This document shows positions 10,971 to 21,297 of a stretch of 64,000 nucleotides of DNA, piece after piece. Where the stretch lies: positions 35,557,876-35,621,875 of the forward strand of contig OX155950.1 of assembly GCA_944548615.1 (NCBI GenBank), in the 5' to 3' direction. Below the pieces are notes generated by a model. It did no database searches and was not told the origin of the DNA. It worked only from the letters and a program-made list of their open reading frames with translations. Origin of the DNA: Micropterix aruncella. Its lineage: Eukaryota; Arthropoda; Insecta; Lepidoptera; Micropterigidae. Position 1 is the first letter of the stretch. Each line of letters begins with the position of its first letter. The translations under genes were made by a program, and so were the position numbers.

Positions 10971-11636
10971 AGAGCTAATGGGCCTATTGCCAACTGCACC
11001 ATTATGACCTATGTGTTAGGGTCGGCATAACTCTCAGGTCAACACTTATCCGGCAGCCTCTAAGCAGAAGTCCGAGCCCGGAAAGAACTCTCTACCTGCA
11101 TGCCAGTTCCACTGCGAATCATAGTTCGAAACGGTTTACGCACCGAGTGGCGTTAGCCAATCGGTGAAACTCTACATTCAGACTAATAGCCGGGGGAGTC
11201 TGGAAACGGCTTTGTTTCTTATAGAACAGGGGCGGTTGTTTACCTTGTGGCAGCCTCTCTTGAAACGACCATACGGCTACCCGATACCGGGTAAATAGCC
11301 GGGCAAAGGACGCCGTGGTCCGCGATAGATTTAGTAGACACCGAATCACCGCTACACAAGGAAGACGACCGCACAAGCGACCTCGAACCTGTAACCAGTC
11401 GAGTTGCCTTAAAAATCTGGCTGTAACTGGAAGTAAGGGCGCGAGTGACAGCCAGCTTGTGGTAAAGCGGATTCTCGCGTTAAAACGTTAGCTTCTTACG
11501 GGCGAGTGGCGTAACTAGACAGTGGACTGTTTTCGTCCCAAGTCTTTTACGCTCACTACACGGGAGAGAAAACAATCAAATATCGTTAAAATTCCTGAGG
11601 TGGCGGGTTCGCCCGTCGTAGTTGACAGCTTCAGTT
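10971..11636 (+). mobile_element. R-family element, near full length
   Basis: Starts with AGAGCTAATGGGCCTATTGC, the same start as the copies at 46117 and 48272 read in reverse. It continues through ATCCGGCAGCCTCTAAGC, CTGGAAACGGCTTTGTTTC, GCTACCCGATACCGGGTAAA, GTGGTCCGCGATAGATTTAG and the terminal GGCGGGTTCGCCCGTCGTAG. Flanking target duplications are not clear. A minus-strand frame (11119-11376) again contains NLSRTTASFARLF. Confidence 0.75.
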
Positions 11637-11689
11637 GTTGGACCGACAGTAAGCCCGTGAGAGCGATCTTTAGCGCTTGTCATTTATTT

Positions 11690-11880
11690 TGGCATTGTCG
11701 GATGAAATTGACATGATTTTTTTTATTATCTTGGTGGAATATCGGCCCGTCTTTTGGGACAAGACTCTAGAAACATATAATAAAATGTTAATGAAAATTG
11801 AGTGGAAAAACTTGAGCAGGGATGTGAACGGAAAAAAATCATGGATAAGAATAACGAGGTCAAAAAAAAAAACGTCGTAA
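11690..11880 (+). CDS. MADF-domain (Myb/SANT-like) exon, partial
   Basis: The frame starting at 11677 encodes SDEIDMIFFIILVEYRPVFW followed by DKTLETYNKM and IEWKNLSRDVN. This is the first half of a MADF domain: Leu/Ile-rich start, R-P-x-(L/F)-W-D, a tyrosine-containing turn, then the W-K-x-(I/L) helix. MADF domains bind DNA in insect transcription regulators and in the helper protein of PIF/Harbinger transposons. The domain degrades after about residue 50 into a Lys-rich tail and a stop at 11880, while another frame continues, so this is an exon fragment or a decayed transposon helper gene. It lies about 50 bp past an R element, with no visible promoter. Confidence 0.45.
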
Positions 11881-12244
11881 CAAGAGCCACATAGCAAAAA
11901 TAAAATTATGTTATGATCCATCGCAACATCTGGCACAGACCACACTGGCCCGCCCATCGTCGGAACGTCACCGCACGCTGATTGTCGCCACGTTTTCGTT
12001 TCTTTTAAAATATACACATATACAAGGTTTTTTATCGTACAATTTGCAAGGCTAAAAAAATATACAAGGGTATTTATCATAATGTACAAAAAATATTGAT
12101 ATAGGATTTTTAGGTCAAAATAATAAAATTAATAAACGATAACTTACGATAATCGGCGATCATCGTCCCTTTTTCGAAAAAAAACATAAAACCGTATTTT
12201 TTTCTTTTTTACCAAATGTATAGATGTTGTATGTTAACATAAGA
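11881..12244. other. No gene seen
   Basis: AT-rich. A 139-codon minus-strand frame (11670-12089) is the shadow of the MADF segment extended by chance. Confidence 0.5.
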
Positions 12245-12715
12245 TAAAGATAAAAGATAGAAAGTATTTATTTCCATTACAACCATACAATTGTGTAGGA
12301 ATGACAGTAATTAATCTTAAACTAGTTACTCAATTTAGACAAGAGATGATATACAATATATAGCTTTAAACTTACCAATTTACAAAAACATATACTATAT
12401 GATAACAGTCTACAACAAATCAATCAACGGTAAATAATATGTATTAGATTAAATGGGTAGATACGATGCTATGTATTTTCAAAATATTTTAAGAAGTCAT
12501 TATGAGCATACATGTTGATTTTAGGCAGATAGACTCGGATGGATCTCTTGAAAATATCGATGTTTTTAATTGCTTTTAATCTTTCGGGCAATTTATTGAA
12601 AAGTGTGAGGCCTAAGTATCGACTAGTCGCCTGGAACTTGGCAGTGCGTGCTACGAACGGTTGGAGATACATAAGGTCGGTCTCCGTATTTCGTTTATTG
12701 CCGGAGTCTAAAACT
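12245..12715 (-). pseudogene. 5'-truncated APE-type LINE, RT C-terminus (copy 1)
   Basis: On the minus strand the frame ending at 12469 encodes LYLQPFVARTAKFQATSRYL, then GLTLFNKLPERLKAIKN and a final KYFENT. This is the C-terminal tail typical of Jockey/CR1-group ORF2 proteins (basic strand, F-x-x-L-P turn, final amphipathic helix). A short 3' UTR and a degenerate (TTTTATC)n tail follow near 12245-12270. The copy at 23385-23860 is nearly identical. Confidence 0.8.
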
Positions 12716-13309
12716 GAACTGGTATGGAAATGGTTGATAAATTGAAATGATGATTAGAGTCAACTAATTATTTATTTAGATTTTTAATGCATTTGGCTGC
12801 AGTGTACACTAAAATAACGAAACAGACAAGGAAATTCCGAACGATCATTGCGAAGCAGGTGGCGCGCGACCCCCTCGGATTGTTAAATTCAGCACCTGTT
12901 ACAATTGCCACAGAACAAATCGGAAGCTTTAGGAATTCCGGACGAATGGGATGCCTTCTTATTTTATAAGAAATAGAATGCGATGAAATGGTTTTAAATT
13001 TATTATATTTTAGAACCAATTAACTAAGACTATTACTAACTCACTAATCAGATCATTAAAAAATCATTTCCTTTTTTCGTACTTCACTATAAAATTACAC
13101 CTAAATTATAGCATGTGAATTAATTTTGTCGGTATTTTTGCCATATTATGCTATTTTTGTCGATATTATCTATGAATTAATAAACATAACAAATGATGTA
13201 CAAAGAATCATTATTTGGCTGCGCTTTTGTTTGAATGCAACGGACAATATGAGAATTACATAGGTACCCCTAAATATTTCGATGCTTGCGACCTCCTATA
13301 AAATGGATA
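12716..13309. other. No gene seen
   Basis: Two overlapping open frames at 12768-13019 have no recognisable domain and no partner exons. Confidence 0.45.
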
Positions 13310-13360
13310 GCTGACTGCCAACCTTCACTAGTTGGATTGGCACCCTAAGAAGAATAAAAA
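13310..13360 (+). repeat. 3'-terminal scar of the LINE family found at 61718-62870
   Basis: GCTGACTGCCAACCTTCACT, then GGCACCCTAAGAAGAA, matches the last codons and 3' end of the LINE at 62824-62872. Only about 50 bp remain, an extreme 5' truncation. Confidence 0.7.
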
Positions 13361-13889
13361 GGATATAAATGATATATTTTTTATATTATTTATTTATTTT
13401 CATTTGAATTACATCATCAAAATTACAGGGAAAAGCTACATATAAACAGAGACTGCAACTACAAATGCAACAATGAGACTGCAACTACAAATACAAATCT
13501 ACAAATAGAATAGAATAGAATAGAATAGGGGGATATCCTCGGATTATCTGGCCTAATTTTGCCCACGTAATTTTGACGACATACTCTCAAGGTTTTGTAT
13601 GAAATAATCAATTCCAGTCAGGCGCGAAAATTAAGAAACCTCCTATTAGAACTTGTTTATTTAAACTTTCGGGACAATTGCTAGGGGTAACTGAACAATG
13701 ATTAGCATGGATGCTCTGGAGAGGACTTAAGACACGACATAACGAGGAGGAATAACGAGGAGATATTCAGCCTTTCTATACTTGCACTCTTCATACACAC
13801 AATAGTTTTAGTCTATAATAGATCGTTCCTAATGATTCAGCGCAGCTTTAGTGGTGTTGGCCTTCTTTTTATTACCTTGGTCAGCCCAA
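13361..13889. other. No gene; short (TAGAA)n tract
   Basis: Contains a four-to-five-unit TAGAA microsatellite near 13505-13527 and two GAGACTGCAACTACAAAT words at about 13458 and 13482. No coding region. Confidence 0.5.
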
Positions 13890-14512
13890 ATCACGGTTTC
13901 ATTCCCATCCGGTAGCCTCCTCGAAGAAGAAATTGACCTGTCAGGACCGCTATGACCTCTGCGGCTGTAACCTATTATCAGAGGTCGTTGGGATTAGAAG
14001 TGCGAATTCGGGGAACACCTCAAGTGTAACTGAGCGGTTTGTATACCAGGCTGAGTCAGCCACTCTTACGAAGTCCGGCAAGCAACCTGGGGACGGGGGA
14101 GAGAGACGTGTGTTTTCTAAATAGCGGGGGTAGCTTTGACCTGGCATGACCTATCCTTGGAAACGATCCGATGCCTACCCGATCCCCAGTGACTTTGACG
14201 GGCAAAGGGCGTCCCAGATCCACGATATATTTATTATAAATTAACGCCAACGTCAGGTAAAGGCCACGCAAGCGACCTGAAATCCGTAACCAGACTGTAG
14301 GATATAGAAATCAGTCCAAATCTGGTAGTAAAGGCGTGAGGTTGGACAACTGTTTTCTCTTCCCAGTGCTTCTAGGTAAGGCGATGAACTTATGAGCATC
14401 TTGGCGTAGATAGATTGTGGATCGTGTTGTCCCTCTACATTCTCTTCTTGGGAGAAAGAATGATATCGTTATGAGTTCCAGGGGTGGCGAGTTCGCCCGT
14501 AGTATTTAATAA
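13890..14512 (+). mobile_element. R-family element
   Basis: Contains CATCCGGTAGCCTCCTCGAA, CCTACCCGATCCCCAGTGA, the core GACGGGCAAAGGGCGT, GCCACGCAAGCGACCTGAAA and the terminal GGGGTGGCGAGTTCGCCCGT. Its first 100 bases or so are missing relative to the longest copies, so it looks truncated at the start. Confidence 0.7.
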
Positions 14513-15224
14513 CTCTTACGTCAATACATAATATTAAGGCATTTACAATAAGGATTCTGACTTTGATGCTGATGTACTACCGAACTCCCAATAGGTTCTT
14601 GAGAATAACGAAACCCCACCCAATTCTTCCTCAGATTTGTTATTTAAAACTCAAATTAGGGTCAAAGAGTACAATAGGAAGCATCAAGAAAGTAGTAACC
14701 TTTGCCTTGCCTGAGTTTATCCTAGCTGTCACTTCCTCTCGTGCATAAGTTAATCTTTATGATGATATTCGCACGCAAATCTAAATTTTATAGCAATTAA
14801 CACTTGCGCGAAACACTGAATATATTTCTAATGTGTTGCATTTTTCTCACTCCCTTCTTTAAGAAAGTACGGTTAGGCGGGGGAGCGGAGTATTTATATT
14901 ATGATTTTAGAGAAATGTATATTCCTATTATTTACATGGAGCAGTATTTACAGCGAAAATACGAATGAATCAATTGATCAGAGCACAGAAACTAATAATA
15001 AAAAAATACAGAAAAAACCTTCGAGATACTTCACAGATGACCTCTACAAAGTGTATAATGTGCTGGACGTACACAACTTTACGTGAAAGCGGCGATCTCT
15101 CACTATCAAACTAATTTAGATAACGCTTTAAGAACTCAACAACGTATTTGCACTTAATAATCTTAAGCTAATCATTTCGATGTCCTCCGAATGCAGACCA
15201 CTTTTGGGCACAGGCATTTTGTAT
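14513..15224. other. Unannotated; one weak secreted-type ORF
   Basis: Only the 61-codon frame at 14901-15086 is worth noting (listed separately). Confidence 0.4.
14901..15086 (+). CDS. Hypothetical short ORF with a signal-peptide-like start
   Basis: 61 codons. The N-terminus MILEKCIFLLFTWSSIYS is hydrophobic and could be a signal peptide; the rest is polar and Lys/Asn/Thr-rich. No domain, no splice sites that I trust, and AT-rich codon choice like the background. It could be a first exon of a secreted protein or chance. I do not recognise it. Confidence 0.15.
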   Translation: MILEKCIFLLFTWSSIYSENTNESIDQSTETNNKKIQKKPSRYFTDDLYKVYNVLDVHNFT

Positions 15225-15395
15225 ACATAGCCCCCAGAATATTTAATTAACTATAAGAAGAACTACAACTATAGTTGACTAAGTCTTCTTTCAAAGCCAA
15301 ATTTGATACATGGTTGAAACATGACAGCGAGGCAAATATCCAGAAATTGATATATCCAGACTGTTTCGAATATAAAATAAGGTCCTTTTCTTGAT
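15225..15395 (+). pseudogene. Possible LINE ORF2 C-terminal tail, very decayed
   Basis: In two frames it reads PEYLINYKKNYNYS followed by SSFKAKFDTWLKHD. The (S)SFK-x-K-x-x-x-(W/F)L pattern is the usual last helix of APE-type LINE ORF2 proteins. With a frameshift and only about 45 residues, this is a weak call. Confidence 0.3.
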
Positions 15396-15541
15396 TATTT
15401 CCTATTTTATAATTTTGGTTACTATTATTAAAGATTTTATATTTTGATGTGTTGCGATCCTATGTGGATCAACCAATTAATATTTTATTGAATTGAAGAT
15501 AGACAACTTTTCCACTCGCGATGATACATGCGGTGGGAGAC

Positions 15542-15573
15542 CACCGATCGCGCCGAGCGCGGCGCGATCGGTG
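15542..15573. other. GC-rich 13-bp hairpin
   Basis: CACCGATCGCGCC (15542-15554) pairs exactly with GGCGCGATCGGTG (15561-15573) across a 6-base GAGCGC loop. It sits alone in AT-rich DNA and may be an end of a decayed palindromic MITE. Confidence 0.7.
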
Positions 15574-16130
15574 TTAACGAAACACGATGTGTTTACTGAT
15601 TAATTAACAATTATTTCGAGACTGTTCGGCTCGCCTCACTTACACGTTATTGACAATGGGAATGATTTCTTTTGACTCCTAATAAATTCTCTCACGTGTG
15701 TCAACATTGGCTGATGCGAATATTTGAATATGTCTCTGGCGGTTGGTTTTAAACATTTTAATGTGACGTAGCCGGTACAATATCATTTAACAGGATTGGC
15801 TATATTTCGTATTCTGCTTTGATTATTTCCTATGGTGATTATTAGTTAGTTATACATTGTTTGTAATGGTTATGGTATTCTATGATAAATATTTTTAATT
15901 TGCTGAATAAATGTACATAAAACTCGAGATCTTGCTGCCTTGGAACGAATCCTGGCTCTTAGTTGAACGGCAGCAGTACACTTATGCCAATGCTTATACC
16001 TGAATGTAATAGAAATATTAGTAAAAGACATATACATTGCAAATCCGTTACTTTAATTAAATAAATGTATATGTGGATTAATACCAAATGACGCAAAAAA
16101 TATTATCATAAAATAACATAAAATATAAAA
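15574..16130. other. No gene seen
   Basis: AT-rich DNA without a supported feature. Confidence 0.5.
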
Positions 16131-16768
16131 GGAGCTGCTATGGAATTCACCGACCGAAGTCGGACCGACATAATACTATTATTACACCTCTGGGGGTGAG
16201 CGGTGGATTCCAGATTGACGATTAGCTGTGGTAGATTTAGGACAGCTGTCTTGGCAAATGTGATCGTACACCTTAATTTTTATCTCAATTCCCTCCCCCT
16301 TCGAAGCCATAGAATTTGAGATGCGGAAATCGCGGTTTTAGGTATTTTTTTCTAGAAAAGATAGATTATTTTCCAGGAGAGACCAAGATTTTTATAAAGG
16401 TGAAACATTGATTTGGCTGGCAGGCCACGAGCGAAATCTTCCATCGAGTGAAGGTGAAAAGTGAAGCCGTTAAGGGTGACTACATTTGCGAGATCATGGT
16501 ATTCATTTATTTAGTACTCGTGGTCTTTTGGGATATTTTATTTCATTGAAGAGTCTATCTATCGAAATATAGAGTAAAAAGTTATAAGATAAATAGTTAT
16601 ATCTATCGAGATTTTCATAGAATAGTTATATCGAGATTTTTATAGAATTGATACCGCTTAGAGACCGAATCTATCTCTAGAATCCAATCCGAATCTTTCT
16701 CGATTATAAAGAAAGTTTTTGTAATGAAATGTTTTTGCCTTTAGAGCCATCCCGCACAAACTATATAA
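16131..16768 (-). pseudogene. RLE-type LINE, copy A: 3' end with restriction-like endonuclease region
   Basis: Collinear with 20228-20860 of copy B (GGAGCTGCYATGGAATTCAC at the 3' end, then CTGGCAGGCCACGAGCG). On the minus strand it is the decayed C-terminal region of ORF2, including the segment matching the AKSLFHFFKDLGLS helix of copy B. Many frameshifts and stops. The copy is interrupted at 16768 by a Sola-like transposon and resumes at 19241. Confidence 0.75.
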
Positions 16769-17759
16769 CGATGGCATAGAATGCAGATGTGGTATGTGCA
16801 ATGGAATACATTTTACAGGACAGCAATTTTAAAGTTTGGATATCTGGTACTTTTAAGCTTTTATTATTATAGCTCCTATATTTCTATATACTGTAAACTA
16901 GTTCATTGGCTAACACAATATAGGTAATTAGAATAATAAAAGTAAAATATGGATGCTTAAATTTGAATTAATTACCTATAGGTGTGCACTTACCACTTCT
17001 GTCTACTGCTCTATTGTACATACCACAATTGTCTACTTTTGATATCAGTTTCTTTTAAAAGAAGAACATGAAAAAATACCTTTTTAGAATTGAAAAATAT
17101 TTAATTAAGTTTAGTAAAGTACATAGAAGTTATTAAACAAGCATGGATAGTTCTATGCAAAATTAATCTGTGTGTTTTTTAAACTAAGTGGGTTTACCTA
17201 ATTAACAAAAACAACTCAAATTTTATTCCTCATCTTTAGAATCCACTCATCTAAACATGCGGGAACTTGAAGGCAGAGAATGATAAAAATATTCATAATC
17301 CCGTGGGATTACTTAACCATCAAGTAGAGACAATAAGTCCTTCTTCTTGGCTTCTGTGATAGTCAAGGTTTAATTGTATGCCTTATTTAATATTATATCT
17401 TGCTGCCAATCCGCTGCCTGTAAGTTAAAACTATGATTACAAATCACAATCATTTAGCAGAGAAGGAAACACATTTTTTTCTTTTTACCTTAGCACTTCT
17501 TTTTTGGTTAATATTAATTTTCATGAAGTTTTCTTCATCGAGGTCATATTTGTACATAATAATATTGGGCTTAGTTTTGGTAAATCGCAGCCATTTAATT
17601 TTCAGCCAATTCACGGTGTTTTTGTCATTATTTTATGTAGTATTGTGTACTACTTGATTGGTCAATAAATTAAAATCCTAAAAGTCACTGTTAGTCAAAA
17701 TATTTACAATATATGGGTTTGGATTTATTCTAGCAGCAGAAATTAGGAAGGCCTGTGTG

Positions 17760-18873
17760 GTTTATTTTTTAAAATGTTTTCTAGCCTTTTCTATTGTGGC
17801 ATGCATGGCATCTGCCTCCAATAGGAATGCCCAGATTCCATGTACTTGAGATCTATTGTCTACAGGTGGCTTAAATTATTCAGAGCATACAATATTGCAG
17901 CACAGACATGTTCATTTCTGTTTTGGCCTCCACATGTGTCAGAGAAAGAAGAAACATGAGTCACGGTGTCAGGCATTGACTCCAAATATTCAAAAAACAG
18001 GTACCTATTTCATTGCTGCCTTTCTGAGCTTTACATTCATCCCATAAGTAGCAGTAACCATCTGGAATGGTTTTCATATATTGTGAAATTATATGCATTC
18101 AATTTTATCTTGTAATAAATAGCAGAATCATCTACAAATGGGAGAGTCAATATACTTTGCAAGTTAAACGAAACTAATCTGAATGTTTTACCATGATTCT
18201 CTTGTGCCTTAATTTTTTTTCACATTGTTTCATTTTCATTGATGCATTTTCTCTGGCTTTATGTGCTGCCCATTAATCTTTCGGGTCATCTTTATTTGAT
18301 GAGGCATTATATGCATTACATTTTGTAGACTAATCCTTTTTTTGGCTGATAAAAGCTTAATGCTGGATCATATGAATGAAAAATATCCTTAGAAACATAA
18401 TAGGGCACTGGTAGCATTTCTTGAATTTGTTTTTTGTACATACGATACATAATGCTTATATTTAAATCAGAGAAAAAATATAATTTCTTGCTGTCACGCC
18501 TGCAGCAATGAGATTCCATCCGTGGGAATGAGTCAATGAGAGATTTAACAGCTGCAATATTGCTCACTGATGTAGCAGTGGCTGGTTTCTTGCCTGCTCT
18601 TTTGTCGTTACTCGAATATGAGGCAGTACTTGACACTATCAAAGTGTCTAATATCCTGTGATTAATCGATAATGTATTGCATAAAAACTTTGTAGAAACT
18701 TTTATCAATGCTCCTCTTGGTGCCCTGAAATGATATTGTTTCGATAGTTTCTTAGGGATTTGAGCATTTTGTCGAACAACATCACCAATGGTAATTAGTG
18801 ATGATAAATATTGCTTTTGTTTGGTGGTATCACTTAAAGCCCGATATTCTTCCAATATAATTTTAAAAGGCAC
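17760..18873 (-). pseudogene. Sola-like transposase, broken
   Basis: The 185-codon frame (18316-18873) holds the N-terminal half: a TKFLCNTLSINHRILDT segment, IDSFPRMESHCCRRDSKKLY, and the sequence around DIFHSYDPALSFYQPKKG, where intact relatives usually have FN..F.PKKD-type motifs. It then hits a stop. Further down in other frames are LPFVDDSAIYYKIKLNAYNF, typical of the catalytic core, and EADAMHATIEKARKHF (near 17800), which includes the conserved late acidic position. At least three frameshifts or stops mean no activity can be expected. Family identity is recalled, not searched. Confidence 0.65.
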
Positions 18874-18991
18874 TTGAATTTACAATAAAATTACACGGAA
18901 ACCAACTAACCGATTCACCAAAGTGACAAGTGAAATGTTGACAGAACGTCTGGGTTGTCAGTTAAGGTGGCAAAATATACAAAGTGCTACA

Positions 18992-19223
18992 TACCACATT
19001 TGTACATTTAATTTGTTCACGTCGAATGGGGTAAGGGCACATGCAACAATTGGCTCCTACATAATTTTCATTTTTAATCAATTTACCACATTTGATACAT
19101 TAGTAAATCATAACTGGGACAACATACGCTTACCACATTTGTACGCAACAAAATTTAAGTTACAACGACCAACTCTGTGTACTTAACTCAATTTTGACAA
19201 AAAGTGTACTTACCACATCTGCG
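18992..19223 (+). repeat. Subterminal motif array of the Sola-like element
   Basis: TACCACATTTGTAC or a close variant occurs at 18992, 19084, 19131 and, within the TIR, 19211. Two weaker copies (TACCACTTCTGTCT, TACCACAATTGTCT) lie near the other end at 16991 and 17021. Clustering of the TIR core in subterminal DNA is typical of transposase binding sites. Confidence 0.65.
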
Positions 19224-19240
19224 TTCTATGCCATCGATAA

Positions 19241-19374
19241 GGGGTTTGTTGGGGACCGTTGTTGCCACGAGCCACTGAGAGGCAAATGACCTCACGAATA
19301 AAAGCAAGGGCTTTGTCGTAGCGGTAAGAGTAACGTTCTTGATGTAAGGCCGCCTTGCAGCCAGCTTGAATATG
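19241..19374 (-). pseudogene. RLE-type LINE, copy A resumed: zinc-knuckle end
   Basis: On the minus strand it reads HIQAGCKAALHQERYSYRYD followed by KALAFIREVICLSVARG, matching copy B. The H...C half of the CCHC motif is kept here (HIQAGCK), whereas copy B has Tyr at that cysteine. Homology stops at about 19374, the truncated 5' end of this copy. Confidence 0.75.
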
Positions 19375-19984
19375 ATAGAGAAAAGTCTAAGTTGTCGATA
19401 TACCTAATGCAATATATATACGGGGTTCTCTGAGGTGAAATTACGCCTTCATAATTCATAATAATTTCACGTCAATTCCAGATTTCCATACAACCGTCTC
19501 AGCGGCTCATTGGCGTACATTTCTCTCAATGAAAATGTTTTGTAAATGTTATTTGAAATTGCCCCCTCCCGCGGTCCGCCCTTCGATTGCTCGAGTGCTT
19601 AATACCTCAATCTTACCCAAGTGGTGTGGTAGTGTGGGGTGCCCATCAAATCGCGCTAACCTACTTTTAATTGCGTGCTTTCAATTTATTTGCACGGCGG
19701 GACGTGTGGCGGTATTCGCTGCACCCCTCCCGAACTTCAAAACGTCACCTCGAGCGGAAGTATGCAAATGATTGCCGCGACATGCGACCGATTGGAAATT
19801 GCTTCCGCCGCTTCGTAGGGGTTACACCGGGAACCACAACCGCGCGTCAATAATATGAAATCGAATTCTATCGCGATTGCTTCACATTATAAATAAATAA
19901 TATTTATTTATTTATTTATAAAGGAAAACATACACCGCTACAAAAAAAACGATTGTCTAACACCAAGACCTTTCCGGCAAGCAG
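19375..19984. other. No gene seen; GC-richer middle
   Basis: Open frames at 19529-19853 on the plus strand have no domain. The segment is GC-richer than its surroundings, with scattered CpG, but no promoter or exon signal is convincing. Confidence 0.4.
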
Positions 19985-20166
19985 ACGCCCCCCCCCCCCC
20001 CATCAAGCTAAGCCCCACAACCCCCCAATCCATCCTTCCACAACTTCTCCCCTCCCCGCCCCCTTACCGCGCCAGCCTCTCAACCTCCCGCCAACTTCTT
20101 CCCCGTGCCCCCCACCAACTCCCCCCTCGCGCCGTCCCCATTCCACGCTGACCCCCCCCCCCCCAT
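19985..20166 (+). repeat. C-rich low-complexity tract (G-quadruplex-prone on minus strand)
   Basis: About 180 bases dominated by C runs of 5-14 bases, with CCCCTCCCC and CCCCACAACCCCCC words. It lies immediately beyond the 3' end of RLE LINE copy B. The plus-strand frame through it codes a Pro/Ser/His-rich peptide that is not a gene. Confidence 0.85.
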
Positions 20167-20369
20167 CGATAGTGGTGGTGTCATTATAGCGTAGTAAATG
20201 TAGTCAAATATATAAATAAATACAAACGGAGCTGCCATGGAATTCACCGACCGGAGTCGGGCCCATCATAATACTATTTTTTTTACACTTCTGGGGGGTG
20301 AGCAGTGGATTCCGGACTTAAGAACCGGCTGTGGTAGGTTTAGGACAGCTGCCTTGCCACATGTGAGCG

Positions 20370-20745
20370 TCACCTTACCACCCATTCACTCCCCCTTCGA
20401 AGCCATAGAATTTGAGATGCGCAAATCGCAGTTTTAGATAATTTTTCTAAGAAAGAGTTGCTTATTTTTCTGGAAAGGCCAAGATCTTTAAAGAAGTGAA
20501 ATAGAGATTTAGCTGGCAGGCCACGAGCGCCAACTTCCACCGCGTGAAGGTGAACAGTGAAGCCGTTCCGGGTTACGGCATTTGCAAGATAATGGTATTT
20601 ATTTAATTTGTACTCGTGGTCTTTTGGGATATTTGATTCCCATGGAACAGTTAATTCTACAATAAGAGCCACCTTCCGAGATAGAAAGTAAAAAGTTATA
20701 TCTGGACGGAGGGCTGTGCATCCGAGACTTTCAGGGAGTTTTTAC
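20370..20745 (-). pseudogene. RLE LINE copy B: restriction-like endonuclease domain
   Basis: Minus-strand residues show RPDITFYFLSRK and then ALIVELTVPWESNIPKDHEY, giving the P-D ... E-L-T pair of the PD-(D/E)XK-like fold. KLNKYHYLANA and AVEVGARGLPAKSLFHF follow, and the C-terminal W-L-R-R-G-x-x-W motif closes the protein. The PD half is in another frame from the 100-codon frame 20370-20672, so one frameshift separates the catalytic halves. Confidence 0.75.
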
Positions 20746-20859
20746 TGCTTAGAGACCGAATCAACCTCCAGAATCCAATCTGTAGCTTTCTCGATTATTG
20801 AGAAAGGTTTTGTAGTTCAATGTTTTTTGCCTTTGGAGCCATCCCGCACAAACTGTATT

Positions 20860-21284
20860 GGGGGTTTGGAGGATACTGTCAAACCCTTGTTGGCACGAGC
20901 CACTGAGAAAATAATTACCTCGCAAATAACAGCGAGAACTTTGTCATGGCGGTAAGTGTACCGTCCTTGATCTAAGGCCACCTTGTAGCCAGCTAGAATG
21001 TGTCTAGCTGTGCAAGGGGTATTGCTACAGAGGGGACAAGAACTATCCTCGGCAAAGCTCCAACGAGCGAGGTTACTGATGTCTGGAAGTGTATGCTGAA
21101 AGGCATTCAAATAAAATTTCAGCATCTCTGGCGTCCAGTCATAGAGCATTACCTTCCAGTGCATTGGAGGCGGAATGCAAAAGTCCCCAATTGTTGTCCA
21201 ATCATTCTGGCATTGAAGGCCAATAGCATGAGCCATACTCTTTCTGTCGTAATCTCCCCGCAAAAGAGACTTCTTCAAGTCCAC
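20860..21284 (-). pseudogene. RLE LINE copy B: CCHC zinc-knuckle region
   Basis: The minus-strand frame contains CPLCSNTPCTARHILAGYK followed by VALDQGRYTYRHDKVL. Family members have C-x2-C-x(7-8)-H-x(4)-C followed by ALxxGRYxWRHDxVL. Here the last zinc ligand is Tyr, while the orthologous position in copy A is still Cys. The frame runs past the domain to a stop at 20817. Confidence 0.75.
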
Positions 21285-21297
21285 GTCGCTCGTGGTT

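Larger units (their letters stand above)
16769..19236 (-). mobile_element. 2468-bp Sola-like DNA transposon with 4-bp TSD
   Basis: Terminal inverted repeats of about 32 bp begin CGATGGCATAGAAYGCAGAT and continue GTGGTAWGTRCA with three mismatches. The flanks are duplicated ATAA (16765-16768 and 19237-19240), and copy B of the host LINE supplies the empty site. It encodes a decayed transposase on the minus strand and has several internal copies of the terminal TACCACATYTGT motif near its 3' end. The 4-bp duplication and the transposase type suggest the Sola superfamily, from memory of that family. Confidence 0.8.

Noticed and set aside
11670..12089. 139-codon minus-strand frame, hydrophobic
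   Set aside because: Antisense to the MADF segment; the hydrophobicity comes from AT-rich codons.
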